A stretch of DNA of 64,000 nucleotides. Origin: Herbaspirillum huttiense. Its GTDB lineage: Bacteria; Pseudomonadota; Gammaproteobacteria; Burkholderiales; Burkholderiaceae_D. Positions within the stretch are counted from its first letter, which is position 1; each line of letters opens with the position of its first letter. The notes under the pieces were generated by a model. That model was not told the origin of the DNA. It made no database searches and saw nothing but the letters and a program-made list of their open reading frames with translations. This document shows, piece after piece, positions 27,180-35,271 of the stretch. Where the stretch lies: the NCBI RefSeq assembly GCF_004367745.1, contig NZ_CP037993.1, positions 4,030,001 to 4,094,000 of the forward strand, written 5' to 3'. The position numbers were made by a program, and so were the translations under genes.

Positions 27180-28451
27180 ATGAAGAATCACACCGCGTCG
27201 CTCCGCTGGATCGTCTTTGTCGTCCTGTTTTCCACGTCAAGCCTGCTGCTCATCGGTCGCAAGTCGGGCAACCTCGGCTTCTATGCTCTGCTTTTGGCCG
27301 GTTTGGTGTCCCTGGCCTTGCGCAGCCAGCAAGGAGATTTGCCGTTCAGTGCCTTCGTGAGACGTTATTGGTCACTGCATCTGGCGATGGCGGGCATGCT
27401 GCTGGCAATCCTGATCAACCAGCTCGTTTCGGGGAATTTCGCCGCGCGCACCTTCGACTATCCCTCCCGCATGGCTCTGTTCGCTGTGCTGGCCTGGGCC
27501 TGCCTGCTATGCAGCGCGCGAATGCTGAACTGGCTGCAATGGAGTTACGTGCTGGCAGCATTGTTATGCACGGTGAAGATGTACATCATCACCGATGGCG
27601 GAACGACGCGTGCCGAGTACGTCGACTTCATGCCGATCATTGAATTCGCAGACATGACACTGCTGATGGGCTTCTTCACTCTGGTGTCGATCCGTTATAC
27701 GCCGGGCCAGGGCAATCAGTTGCGCCTGATCAACCTGCTCAAGATCTTTTCGTTCTTGTGCACTCTCTATTCGGCCTACATCTCGGGCACGCGCGGCACG
27801 TGGCTGGCCATTCCATTCTTGGCCGCGATTGCCTCGGCGATCCTCTTCGATCACCTCAATCGGCGCAAACAGATCCTGCTGGCGCTAGCAGCAGTCACTG
27901 TTGTGATCGGCCTGTTCGCGCTTAACCCGCAAGTACAGCATCGTATCGAAGCAGCTCAGGAAGACATCACCACCTATTCCAAGGACGCGGGCTCGGATAC
28001 CTCGGTAGGAACGCGGCTGGGGCTCTGGAAGATGTCCTTTGCGCTGTTCACCGAGCATCCTGTCATCGGTATCGGCCGTGAAAACTTCCGTGCGACGCTC
28101 GATGGACTTGGACGGGAAGGCAAGATCTCTCCCGTCATCGCACGCCAGATCCATTCGCACAACGAAATCTTCTACAACATGGCGACACTGGGCAGTTTCG
28201 GGCTGGCCGGTTTGCTGGCGCTTTATCTGGTGCCGGGGATCTACTTTGCCCGCAAGATCAGCCACTCTGATGCAGAGATCCGTGCGGTGGCCAGCATGGG
28301 CCTGATGACGGCGGTTGGATTCTTCATCTTCGGCCTGACGGATGTAACCTTCATGTGGGGAGCCAGCGACAATTTCTATGGCATCTTCATGGCCATTCTC
28401 TTTGCTCATTGCTACCGCAGGCAAGAGCATCTGACTCAGCAGCCGCAATGA
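27180..28451 (+). CDS. O-antigen ligase-like polytopic membrane protein (WaaL/Wzy_C family)
   Basis: A 423-residue inner-membrane protein with roughly ten to eleven TM helices. The Wzy_C domain has the conserved arginine motif ISGTRGTWLAIP near residue 202 and the periplasmic histidine motif HSHNEIFYNMATLG near residue 323; these are catalytic marks of O-antigen ligases. It would transfer an undecaprenyl-linked glycan to lipid A-core. A polymerase (Wzy) or a glycoprotein O-ligase cannot be excluded from sequence alone. No strong ribosome site. First gene of a cluster with more A+T than the flanks. The DUF5672 gene follows 31 bases later. Confidence 0.82.
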   Translation: MKNHTASLRWIVFVVLFSTSSLLLIGRKSGNLGFYALLLAGLVSLALRSQQGDLPFSAFVRRYWSLHLAMAGMLLAILINQLVSGNFAARTFDYPSRMALFAVLAWACLLCSARMLNWLQWSYVLAALLCTVKMYIITDGGTTRAEYVDFMPIIEFADMTLLMGFFTLVSIRYTPGQGNQLRLINLLKIFSFLCTLYSAYISGTRGTWLAIPFLAAIASAILFDHLNRRKQILLALAAVTVVIGLFALNPQVQHRIEAAQEDITTYSKDAGSDTSVGTRLGLWKMSFALFTEHPVIGIGRENFRATLDGLGREGKISPVIARQIHSHNEIFYNMATLGSFGLAGLLALYLVPGIYFARKISHSDAEIRAVASMGLMTAVGFFIFGLTDVTFMWGASDNFYGIFMAILFAHCYRRQEHLTQQPQ

Positions 28452-28482
28452 TTGCAGTCCATTTCCCACCTTCCTGAAAAGC

Positions 28483-29223
28483 ATGTCCTTCTCCACCTGG
28501 CTCCAGCAAAAGCTGCGCAACAAACAATTCAGATTCGGTTTTCCGCTGTTCGGCAAGGTAAATCGTGTACCTCTGCCGCAGGTGACGCTGGTGGTCATCG
28601 ATTGCGTGAATTACGAGCGAGCCAGACGCGCCTTCGATCATTGCCGCTTCTACTGCGAATTCGGAGCGGCCAAGCTGCTGACGCATTTCACATCGGATGA
28701 TCCCGATGTCGTGCAGATTGCTCCCCTGCGATCCATTGACGAATACTCGCGTTTTGTCGTCAAGGACCTGCATCGATATATCGATACCGAACATGTCCTG
28801 GTGGCGCAATGGGACGGATTCGTTTGGAAGTACCGGATGTGGGACCCAGAGTTCCTCGCCTATGATTACGTGGGAGCCCCCTGGCCGGCACACTTGACCC
28901 GCAGTGAAGCGCATCGTGAGCATCGGGTCGGTAACGGCGGTTTTTCACTTCGCAGCCGGAGACTGCAGCAGTTCCTTGCAGAGGACCCCAGCGTCGAGGT
29001 GAATGACAATGAAGACGTAGTGATCTGCCAGTACCTGCGCCCTTCGCTGGAACGGGCCGGTTTCCGCTTCGCGCCGGTAGAACTGGCCGCCCGCTTCAGC
29101 TGCGAGGGGCGGCTGGAAGACGCATTCGGCCACCACGGCCACCGAGGCTGGAACATGCCCCTGCACCCGCTTTGGCTCAAAATTTACCACCTGCTCCATC
29201 ACGGACGCTTCAGCGTCCGTTGA
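28483..29223 (+). CDS. DUF5672 family protein, probable glycosyltransferase-related
   Basis: A 246-residue cytosolic protein. The segments QWDGFVWKYRMWDPEFLAYDYVGAPW, VGNGGFSLRSRRL and the acidic VNDNEDVVICQYLRP match the DUF5672 pattern, a family usually found in surface-polysaccharide loci and thought to be glycosyltransferase-like. The activity has not been defined to my knowledge. It is probably cotranscribed with the ligase-like gene. The last codons and stop lie in a perfect hairpin (29201-29220), and the next gene converges on it. Confidence 0.75.
   Translation: MSFSTWLQQKLRNKQFRFGFPLFGKVNRVPLPQVTLVVIDCVNYERARRAFDHCRFYCEFGAAKLLTHFTSDDPDVVQIAPLRSIDEYSRFVVKDLHRYIDTEHVLVAQWDGFVWKYRMWDPEFLAYDYVGAPWPAHLTRSEAHREHRVGNGGFSLRSRRLQQFLAEDPSVEVNDNEDVVICQYLRPSLERAGFRFAPVELAARFSCEGRLEDAFGHHGHRGWNMPLHPLWLKIYHLLHHGRFSVR
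29201..29220. terminator. Hairpin between convergent DUF5672 and GT9-like genes
   Basis: ACGGACGC/GCGTCCGT with a TTCA loop: eight perfect pairs overlapping the last codons of the + gene. There is no T-run, so calling it a terminator is tentative. Confidence 0.35.
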
Positions 29224-29252
29224 ACCTGAGCCGCCAATAAGGTCTGATGCCT

Positions 29253-30374
29253 TCAGGCAGCAGTGCTCTCGATGGCTTTTACACGGGCCAGCACTTCTTC
29301 CACACCGATCTCGGTGATCCACCCCTTGCGGCTCTTGACGCTGATGATGGTGCTATTGGCCGTATCGATCGGGACCCATTCCGGACTGGTCTGGCGCATC
29401 AGCGCGATGACCGGGACATGCACGGCGTTGGCCAGATGCATGACGGCCGTCTCCACCGAAATGATGAGCTGACATAACGCCAGCAAGGCCGGTAACTGGA
29501 AGAAATTTTCCTCGGCGCTGAAGAGTGTGACGTTGCGAACATCCGACTGGGAAAGCAGCGCACGCGCCTGCTCCAGGCGCTCAGGAACGACGTTGAGCAC
29601 GAACCAAGCGTCGCGCCAAGCAGGCAACTGCTGCATCCGCTGAGCCAGCTCCAACATGCGTTCCAGCGGCCAGCTACGCTCCTCGGATTTGGAGAACGCG
29701 TTGAGAAACGCCAGCCGTGCCTGGGGTGGCACGCCCTGGGCCGACAGATCCTCACGCGCACGCTGCTGCCATTGCGACGGGATCGCCACGAAGGGAAAGC
29801 GCTCCTCAGGCGTTGTCGTGATGCCGAATAGCTGCTCGAACCAGGATGCATACAGCGCACTGATATGTTCCCCCTGCAATTCCGAGGACTTGTAAGCAGG
29901 AATGAACGCGTCCAGCTTGCGGTAGGCGAGGTGCTTGCGAATATCGAGCAGGCGCACGCGCTTCTTCTGCGCTACGACAAATCCGTGGGGACTGATCTTG
30001 CGCGCTAGTTCGGCGTAAAGATGCCGTACCAACACGGCGAAAGACACGACGATAGGATAGTTCTCGGCCTGCGCCTGAAGGATCGATTGCTGATAGAGCT
30101 GCGGGCTGTAGGTTTGGTCGTAGATGCGGTCAAACAGGTCTGTGGCGCGAACCCAGTCGTACAGGGAATATTTCTTCAGATGGGGCCATTTCGACGCATC
30201 AGGGGTACGGCGCACCTCGTCCACCCACAGGTGCATGCGGATGTGCGGATAGGCACGTTGGAAGGCCCGGAAACAATTCTGCATATAAGTAAAATCCCCC
30301 AGCGCCAAGTGCGCAATGAACAGGATCTTGTCGGACTTATTCAGCAGTTCGGGTGAAATCAGTTGTTGGACCAT
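29253..30374 (-). CDS. Glycosyltransferase family 9-like protein, copy A
   Basis: A 373-residue cytosolic or peripheral protein. The C-terminal signature SVETAVMHLANAVHVPVIALM is the heptosyltransferase (GT9) nucleotide-sugar region, and KILFIAHLALGDFTYMQNCF is the matching N-terminal glycine loop. It is a clear paralogue of the gene at 31427-32530; both share WVDEVRR/WIDEVRR, AYRKLDA and the C-terminal block. It would add a sugar, possibly heptose, to LPS core or another surface glycan. It lies 63 bases downstream of the GT8 gene on the same strand. Confidence 0.82.
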   Translation of the reverse strand: MVQQLISPELLNKSDKILFIAHLALGDFTYMQNCFRAFQRAYPHIRMHLWVDEVRRTPDASKWPHLKKYSLYDWVRATDLFDRIYDQTYSPQLYQQSILQAQAENYPIVVSFAVLVRHLYAELARKISPHGFVVAQKKRVRLLDIRKHLAYRKLDAFIPAYKSSELQGEHISALYASWFEQLFGITTTPEERFPFVAIPSQWQQRAREDLSAQGVPPQARLAFLNAFSKSEERSWPLERMLELAQRMQQLPAWRDAWFVLNVVPERLEQARALLSQSDVRNVTLFSAEENFFQLPALLALCQLIISVETAVMHLANAVHVPVIALMRQTSPEWVPIDTANSTIISVKSRKGWITEIGVEEVLARVKAIESTAA

Positions 30375-30437
30375 GGTATCGACATCAAATCATGAGGAAT
30401 CAGGAGCACGCGGCACCCTGACAGTGAGGACCGCAGG

Positions 30438-31427
30438 TCAGCGCTTGCGCCGCATGCGCAGATAGCGCAAATACCAGCACAAGCTTTCCATCCGCTTGCC
30501 GCCTGCCCACAGGAAACGGGAATGCATGCGCGCCTCCTTGTAATTCTGTGGTGCCGAATCCAACGGCATGGCAGCCCATGCCGACTGCTGGTGGTAGTGT
30601 TCGAACAGCTTGACCGCATCGTGTTCACACCACGCGCCCCACGGCTTGACCGAGCCGGCGAAGTGAATGAAAGTCGCGGCCCCCGGCGCAATGTCGAGCG
30701 CCGGGCGATTGCCTTCCAGATCTCCGACCAACCCATAGAGATAATTCCAGCGGATGTCGATGTAGCGTGCTCTGCCGTCCAGTACCACATTGAGCGCATC
30801 CTGGTCGGGGAAGCGGAAGCGTTCTCCCTGCTGCAGGATGGCTTCGATGGTCTGCTGGCTGATTCCAGCTTCCAGCCAGCGGGGGATGTTGATGTACAGC
30901 ATGCCGGAATTGAAATAGCGGTCATGCTTGAGCTCCAAGGCTGCTACCCGGCGCTGTGTGGTCGCGATCGCGTCCGGAACCACGGCCACGATATCGTTAT
31001 CAAGATCCAGAGAAATCAGCGCATCGATGCTGCCTACACAGAGGATATCGGCATCCAGGTACAGCACGCGGTCAGTGAAAGACTTGAGCAGGTCGGGGAT
31101 GACCAGCCGCGCAAAAATGGCGGATGAATAGTAGGACGAACGCGTGTATTGCTCGAAACGGTCGAACAGCCCCGCATCCAGCAGATGGACGTGGCAGCGC
31201 ACTCCGGGCCTTAGTGTCAGTGACTCGAAGAGGCGGCGATTGTCGTCAGACACCTGCGTGACCAACACGTGGAAGGTGAAAGGACGCTGCGGATTATGCT
31301 CGAGGATGGAAGCAATGGTCGCGCCCATGCAACGAAAATAGCGATCGTCGACGCAGAACACGATGTGGAAGGAATCATCACCTCCTGCGGTAGCGCTCTG
31401 CAAAGCGGGTTCATGCATATCAGACAT
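30438..31427 (-). CDS. Glycosyltransferase family 8 (LPS core hexosyltransferase-like)
   Basis: A 329-residue protein with the GT-A fold of GT8. The start region HIVFCVDDRYFRCMGATIASIL and the metal-binding DAD at residues 125-127 (LYLDADILC) are diagnostic, as are YFNSGMLYINI, FPDQDALNVV and the C-terminal HFAGSVKPW. Relatives such as WaaO/WaaJ add glucose or galactose to LPS core. The ATG overlaps the stop of the preceding GT9-like gene (TGATG) and is preceded by GGAGG, so the two are coupled. An upstream GTG one codon earlier is not preferred. Confidence 0.9.
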   Translation of the reverse strand: MSDMHEPALQSATAGGDDSFHIVFCVDDRYFRCMGATIASILEHNPQRPFTFHVLVTQVSDDNRRLFESLTLRPGVRCHVHLLDAGLFDRFEQYTRSSYYSSAIFARLVIPDLLKSFTDRVLYLDADILCVGSIDALISLDLDNDIVAVVPDAIATTQRRVAALELKHDRYFNSGMLYINIPRWLEAGISQQTIEAILQQGERFRFPDQDALNVVLDGRARYIDIRWNYLYGLVGDLEGNRPALDIAPGAATFIHFAGSVKPWGAWCEHDAVKLFEHYHQQSAWAAMPLDSAPQNYKEARMHSRFLWAGGKRMESLCWYLRYLRMRRKR

Positions 31428-32530
31428 CACAGCGCCTCCATCACCAGGCGTACCCGCTCGGCAGGTATGGCATCCACCCAGTCCCCGCGCCGGGCCGCCA
31501 TAACGACCCGGCTATTGGCCTTGTCGAATGGTGCCCACTCGGGATTCTTGCGGCGCATCAGCGCCACCACTGGAACGTGGACGGCATTGGCCAGGTGCAT
31601 GACGGCGGTTTCGACAGACACCACCAGATCGCAGCATTGCAGCAGCGCCGGCAACTGATAGAAGTTCTGGTCGGCACTGAACCAGAAGGTGCGTGCGGGC
31701 AGACGCTCGGCGATCTCCCGCTTGGCCTCTTCGATCTCCTGCGGCGTGGCGTTGATGATGAAATTCGCATGTTGCCACTTCCCTTGTGCCTGCAGCATCT
31801 CGATCAGGTCAGCCACTCGGGTGACTGGCCAGCACCGCTTGCGCGTCTTGGCAAACGGATTGATGAACACCAGAGGCGTGCCGCCCTCGCTAGCGGGAAT
31901 GCCCCACTCGGCAAGTTGCTGGCGCACCTGCTGCTGCCATTGCAGGGGAATGTCGATGTAAGGAAAGCGCTGGCCTGCGTCCATGGAAACGTTGGCGAGT
32001 TGCCGGAACCAATCGGCGTATTCGTCGGTAATGTGGTAACCGGGGAACGTCTGGAACGGCGTAAAGCTGGCATCCAGTTTGCGATAGGCAGCGAAGTCCG
32101 ACGGCACGTACCAGCGAGCCTTGCGGCGCATGCCCACGACCCAGGCCTGCGGACCGCACTCCCGCGCCAGACGCGCGTATTGGGGAGGACGCAAGGTAGC
32201 CAGCGAGACCACGACGGGATAGGCCTCCGCTTGCGCTTCGGCGATCGATTCGGCCAGCAAGGCCGGACTGTAAGTGCGACGATAGACTTTTTCAAAGAAG
32301 GGACAGCTCTCGGCCCAGTCGTAGAGCGCGTAGTTTTTCAGGTAGCCCCACTTGCTGCTGTCGTCGGTACGGCGCACCTCGTCGATCCAGAGATGGATGC
32401 GCAGATGGGGGTAGGTCTCGGCAAAGGCCTTGAACCCGTTCTGCAGGTATGTGAAGTCGCCGATGGCCAGATGGGCGATGAAGAGAATCTTGTCGGTCTT
32501 GGCCAGCTTTTCCTGGGGGATCAATGGCAT
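31427..32530 (-). CDS. Glycosyltransferase family 9-like protein, copy B
   Basis: A 367-residue paralogue of the 29253-30374 product. It has KILFIAHLAIGDFTYLQNGF at the N-terminus and the GT9 block SVETAVMHLANAVHVPVVALM near residue 310. Both copies lack the first 10-20 residues usual in WaaC/WaaF and share an unusual WIDEVRRTDDSSKWGYLKNY region, so they may form their own subfamily. It is translationally coupled to the GT8 gene after it, and 111 bases separate it from msbA upstream. Confidence 0.82.
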   Translation of the reverse strand: MPLIPQEKLAKTDKILFIAHLAIGDFTYLQNGFKAFAETYPHLRIHLWIDEVRRTDDSSKWGYLKNYALYDWAESCPFFEKVYRRTYSPALLAESIAEAQAEAYPVVVSLATLRPPQYARLARECGPQAWVVGMRRKARWYVPSDFAAYRKLDASFTPFQTFPGYHITDEYADWFRQLANVSMDAGQRFPYIDIPLQWQQQVRQQLAEWGIPASEGGTPLVFINPFAKTRKRCWPVTRVADLIEMLQAQGKWQHANFIINATPQEIEEAKREIAERLPARTFWFSADQNFYQLPALLQCCDLVVSVETAVMHLANAVHVPVVALMRRKNPEWAPFDKANSRVVMAARRGDWVDAIPAERVRLVMEAL

Positions 32531-32641
32531 GTCAGGTCCTCAGGCAAGGCATGATTGCCACCCTCGAAACGAAGAAAAATGAATGGTGGTGATTGGCTGC
32601 GGACAATGTGGCGCGGTGCCAGGTCAATACGGAAGAGACGC

Positions 32642-34378
32642 TCATTTTCCCTCCCCCGCGAATTGCATGCGATAGAGATTGGCATACGCCCCCTGCCGCT
32701 CCAGCAGCGCCTGGTGGCTACCGACTTCGACGATGCGGCCTTCGGAGAGCACCACGATGCGATCCGCCCGTTCGATGGTCGAGAGCCGATGCGCGATCAC
32801 GAGGGTGGTACGGTTCTTCATCAACTGATCAAGTGCCGCCTGGACGGCGCGCTCGGACTCGGTATCCAAGGCCGATGTAGCCTCGTCCAGAATCAGGATC
32901 GGAGCATTCTTGTAGATCGCCCGGGCAATGGCCATGCGCTGGCGCTGGCCACCCGAAAGACGGTTGCCGTTATCGCCCAGCGGCGTGTCCACGCCCTGCG
33001 GCAGACCAGCTACTACGTCATCCAGATAAGCCGCCTTGATGGCTGCCTGTACCCGCTCCAGGTCCGGGCTGGCGTCGCCGTAGGCGATATTGGCGACCAC
33101 GGTGTCATCGAACAGGACCACGTGCTGGCTGACCATCGCAATTTGCCTGCGCAGGCTGGGAAGGGAAATATCCTCCAGGCAAACGCCATCCAGCAGGATG
33201 CGACCCGAGCTCACCGAATAAAAGCCGGGGATCAGGTTCACCAGCGTCGTCTTGCCACCGCCGGACATCCCCACGAAGGCCACCGTCTGTCCAGCAGCGA
33301 TGTCAAGGTCTATATCAGTGAGCGCGGCACGCTCCTGTTCGCGGTAGCGGAATCCCACCTTCTCAAAGCGCAGATTGCCCTCGGCGCGTGCTGACAGTTC
33401 GCGGCCGGTAGTACGTTCTACCGGACTGTCGATGAGTGCAAAAACCGCCTCGGCCGCCGCCATGCCACGCTGCAGCGGACCATTGACCTCGGCCAGTTGC
33501 TTCAGCGGGGCCAGCAAGGCAATCATGGCAGTAAAGAATGAAATGAAGCCGCCCACGGTAATCTGATTGTGGCTGGCCTGAATCAGAGCGAGCATGATCA
33601 TCACCGACATCGCGCAGGCCGTCATGATCTGGGTCAGCGGAACCGTCGCGGCGAATACGCTCACCATGCGCATGCTGTATCGACGGAGCTTTTCAGCACG
33701 CTCGTGGAACCGGTGCCGCTCGTAAGCTTGACCGCCGAAGATCTTGACCACTTGCTGGGCACGCGTAGTTTCCTCAATCACCTGTGTGAGCTCGGCATTG
33801 ACCGTGAGGGAATCCTTGTTCAGACGCTTGAGGCGTTTGCCGGTCAGGCGCACCAGGAAAGTCATCAGCGGCATGAGCACCAGAGCGATGATCGTCAGTG
33901 ACCAGCTGATATAGAGCATGTATGCAAGCAGGCCAGCGATGGTCAGCGTGCAACGAATCATGGAGATGAAGATCTTGGTCACCATGTCGATGATCTGCTG
34001 CACCTCGAACATGATCGAATTGATCGTGCTGCCGGTAGATTTCACCGACGTGAAATCGATCCCTACATGCAAGATGCGATCAAACATGGTTTGCCGCAAC
34101 TCGTTGAGTACGCGGGTCGAGACCCAGCTCATCATGTAGGTGGTCAGGAAGGTCGATGCCCCGCGGGCCACGAAGGCACCAATGACGGCAACCGGGACCA
34201 GCCACAGCGGGAAGGTCGGATTTTCGACGAAGCCATGATCAAGCAGAATCTTGAAGATATAGGCGACGACCGGCTCCGTGGTAGCGGTGACGAGCATGCC
34301 AAGGAACGCCAGGATGAGGCGATTCTGATAGGGGCGGTGATACTCGATCAGCCGTTTGATGTAGGGTGAAACCTTCAT
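32642..34378 (-). CDS. msbA: Lipid A/LPS export ATP-binding permease MsbA
   Basis: A 578-residue half-size ABC exporter that flips lipid A-core across the inner membrane using ATP. An N-terminal six-helix TM domain covers about 1-320. The nucleotide-binding domain has Walker A GMSGGGKTTL, the signature LSGGQRQRMAIARAI and Walker B ILILDEATSALD, plus the H-loop VIAHRLSTI. Length fits MsbA (about 580). Placement amid glycosyltransferases supports an LPS role, but flipping of another glycolipid is possible. lpxK, its partner in many bacteria, is not adjacent. Confidence 0.9.
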   Translation of the reverse strand: MKVSPYIKRLIEYHRPYQNRLILAFLGMLVTATTEPVVAYIFKILLDHGFVENPTFPLWLVPVAVIGAFVARGASTFLTTYMMSWVSTRVLNELRQTMFDRILHVGIDFTSVKSTGSTINSIMFEVQQIIDMVTKIFISMIRCTLTIAGLLAYMLYISWSLTIIALVLMPLMTFLVRLTGKRLKRLNKDSLTVNAELTQVIEETTRAQQVVKIFGGQAYERHRFHERAEKLRRYSMRMVSVFAATVPLTQIMTACAMSVMIMLALIQASHNQITVGGFISFFTAMIALLAPLKQLAEVNGPLQRGMAAAEAVFALIDSPVERTTGRELSARAEGNLRFEKVGFRYREQERAALTDIDLDIAAGQTVAFVGMSGGGKTTLVNLIPGFYSVSSGRILLDGVCLEDISLPSLRRQIAMVSQHVVLFDDTVVANIAYGDASPDLERVQAAIKAAYLDDVVAGLPQGVDTPLGDNGNRLSGGQRQRMAIARAIYKNAPILILDEATSALDTESERAVQAALDQLMKNRTTLVIAHRLSTIERADRIVVLSEGRIVEVGSHQALLERQGAYANLYRMQFAGEGK

Positions 34379-34465
34379 GCGAAACCAAATCCAATATAAG
34401 AAAAATGCCGTCGGAGGAGGACTTCAGGCCTGCACGTCCACCACGGCCTGAGGCCGAAAGTGGCG

Positions 34466-35209
34466 TCAGCTCCGGGGCTGTGCGCGGCGACGCATCCAGG
34501 CATGCAGGCGACGATTCCAACTGTCGCGCGCCATGTAGAACTCTCGCTTGAGCTTCTGCCATAGCGTTCGCTTGGCTTTCTCGCGGCCAATCGTCGTTCC
34601 CATCAGGTCATTACGATGCAGCAGCACGGACGGAGTCACCGAAAAAATGCGCACTCGATGTTCCCACGTACGATTGAGCAGGTCGTCCACTGCATAGACG
34701 ATGTTGCGCGCTTTCTCCACCAGCACCTTGGCAGCATCGCGATGAATGACATAGCCCTGCGTGCCAAACGGCTGCTTGCGATGATCTTTCACGATGCTGC
34801 CATTTTCCAGAACAGCCACTTGCCACGAATCTTCGCCACCCGCATCGCACAGCCGCATGATACCGAACGGGAAGGATGTCGCCGCGATCGCCTGCAGTGT
34901 TTCCGCAAAGCCCGTGCCAAGCTCGACATCATCTTCCAGAATGCACCACATCTCTTGGCCCGATTGGACCAGTTCCTGCCAGATACGATAATGACTGTCG
35001 TAACAGCCGATTTCCGAGAGATTCATATGGTTTCCATGCACCTTCCAGCGCGTCGCAGCGTCATAGGAGGATGGATGCTGCGTGAAGCGCTCGGCATCGA
35101 AAAACCGAAAATTCAGTCCAACCGAAGCGAACTGGTCGGCAATGTAACGCCGCCGGTCCTGGCTCTCCACGAGGGAAATGACTACGGTGGGAATCGTGTG
35201 AAGTGTCAT
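34466..35209 (-). CDS. Glycosyltransferase family 25 (LPS biosynthesis)
   Basis: A 247-residue protein with the GT25 layout: VVISLVESQDRRRYIADQFASVGLNFRFFDA at the start, EIGCYDSHYRIWQELV, the acidic catalytic motif CILEDDVELG (EDD at 92-94) and GTQGYVIHRDAAKVLV. Relatives (LgtB/LpsA) add galactose or glucose to lipooligosaccharide. The start is the ATG preceded by AAGGTAG; the open frame runs 22 codons further upstream without family match. The C-terminus is strongly basic (RRLHAWMRRRAQPRS), possibly for membrane contact. It lies 62 bases after dnaE on the same strand. Confidence 0.88.
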   Translation of the reverse strand: MTLHTIPTVVISLVESQDRRRYIADQFASVGLNFRFFDAERFTQHPSSYDAATRWKVHGNHMNLSEIGCYDSHYRIWQELVQSGQEMWCILEDDVELGTGFAETLQAIAATSFPFGIMRLCDAGGEDSWQVAVLENGSIVKDHRKQPFGTQGYVIHRDAAKVLVEKARNIVYAVDDLLNRTWEHRVRIFSVTPSVLLHRNDLMGTTIGREKAKRTLWQKLKREFYMARDSWNRRLHAWMRRRAQPRS

Positions 35210-35271
35210 CGTTGCTACCTTGTTGTTATACCCCGCGCCCCCCGGCGCGGATGGTTCAAATCGTCCGGCCG

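Noticed and set aside
27180..35209. Prophage or transposon origin of the glycan cluster
   Set aside because: No integrase, transposase, terminal repeats or target duplications are visible at the edges.
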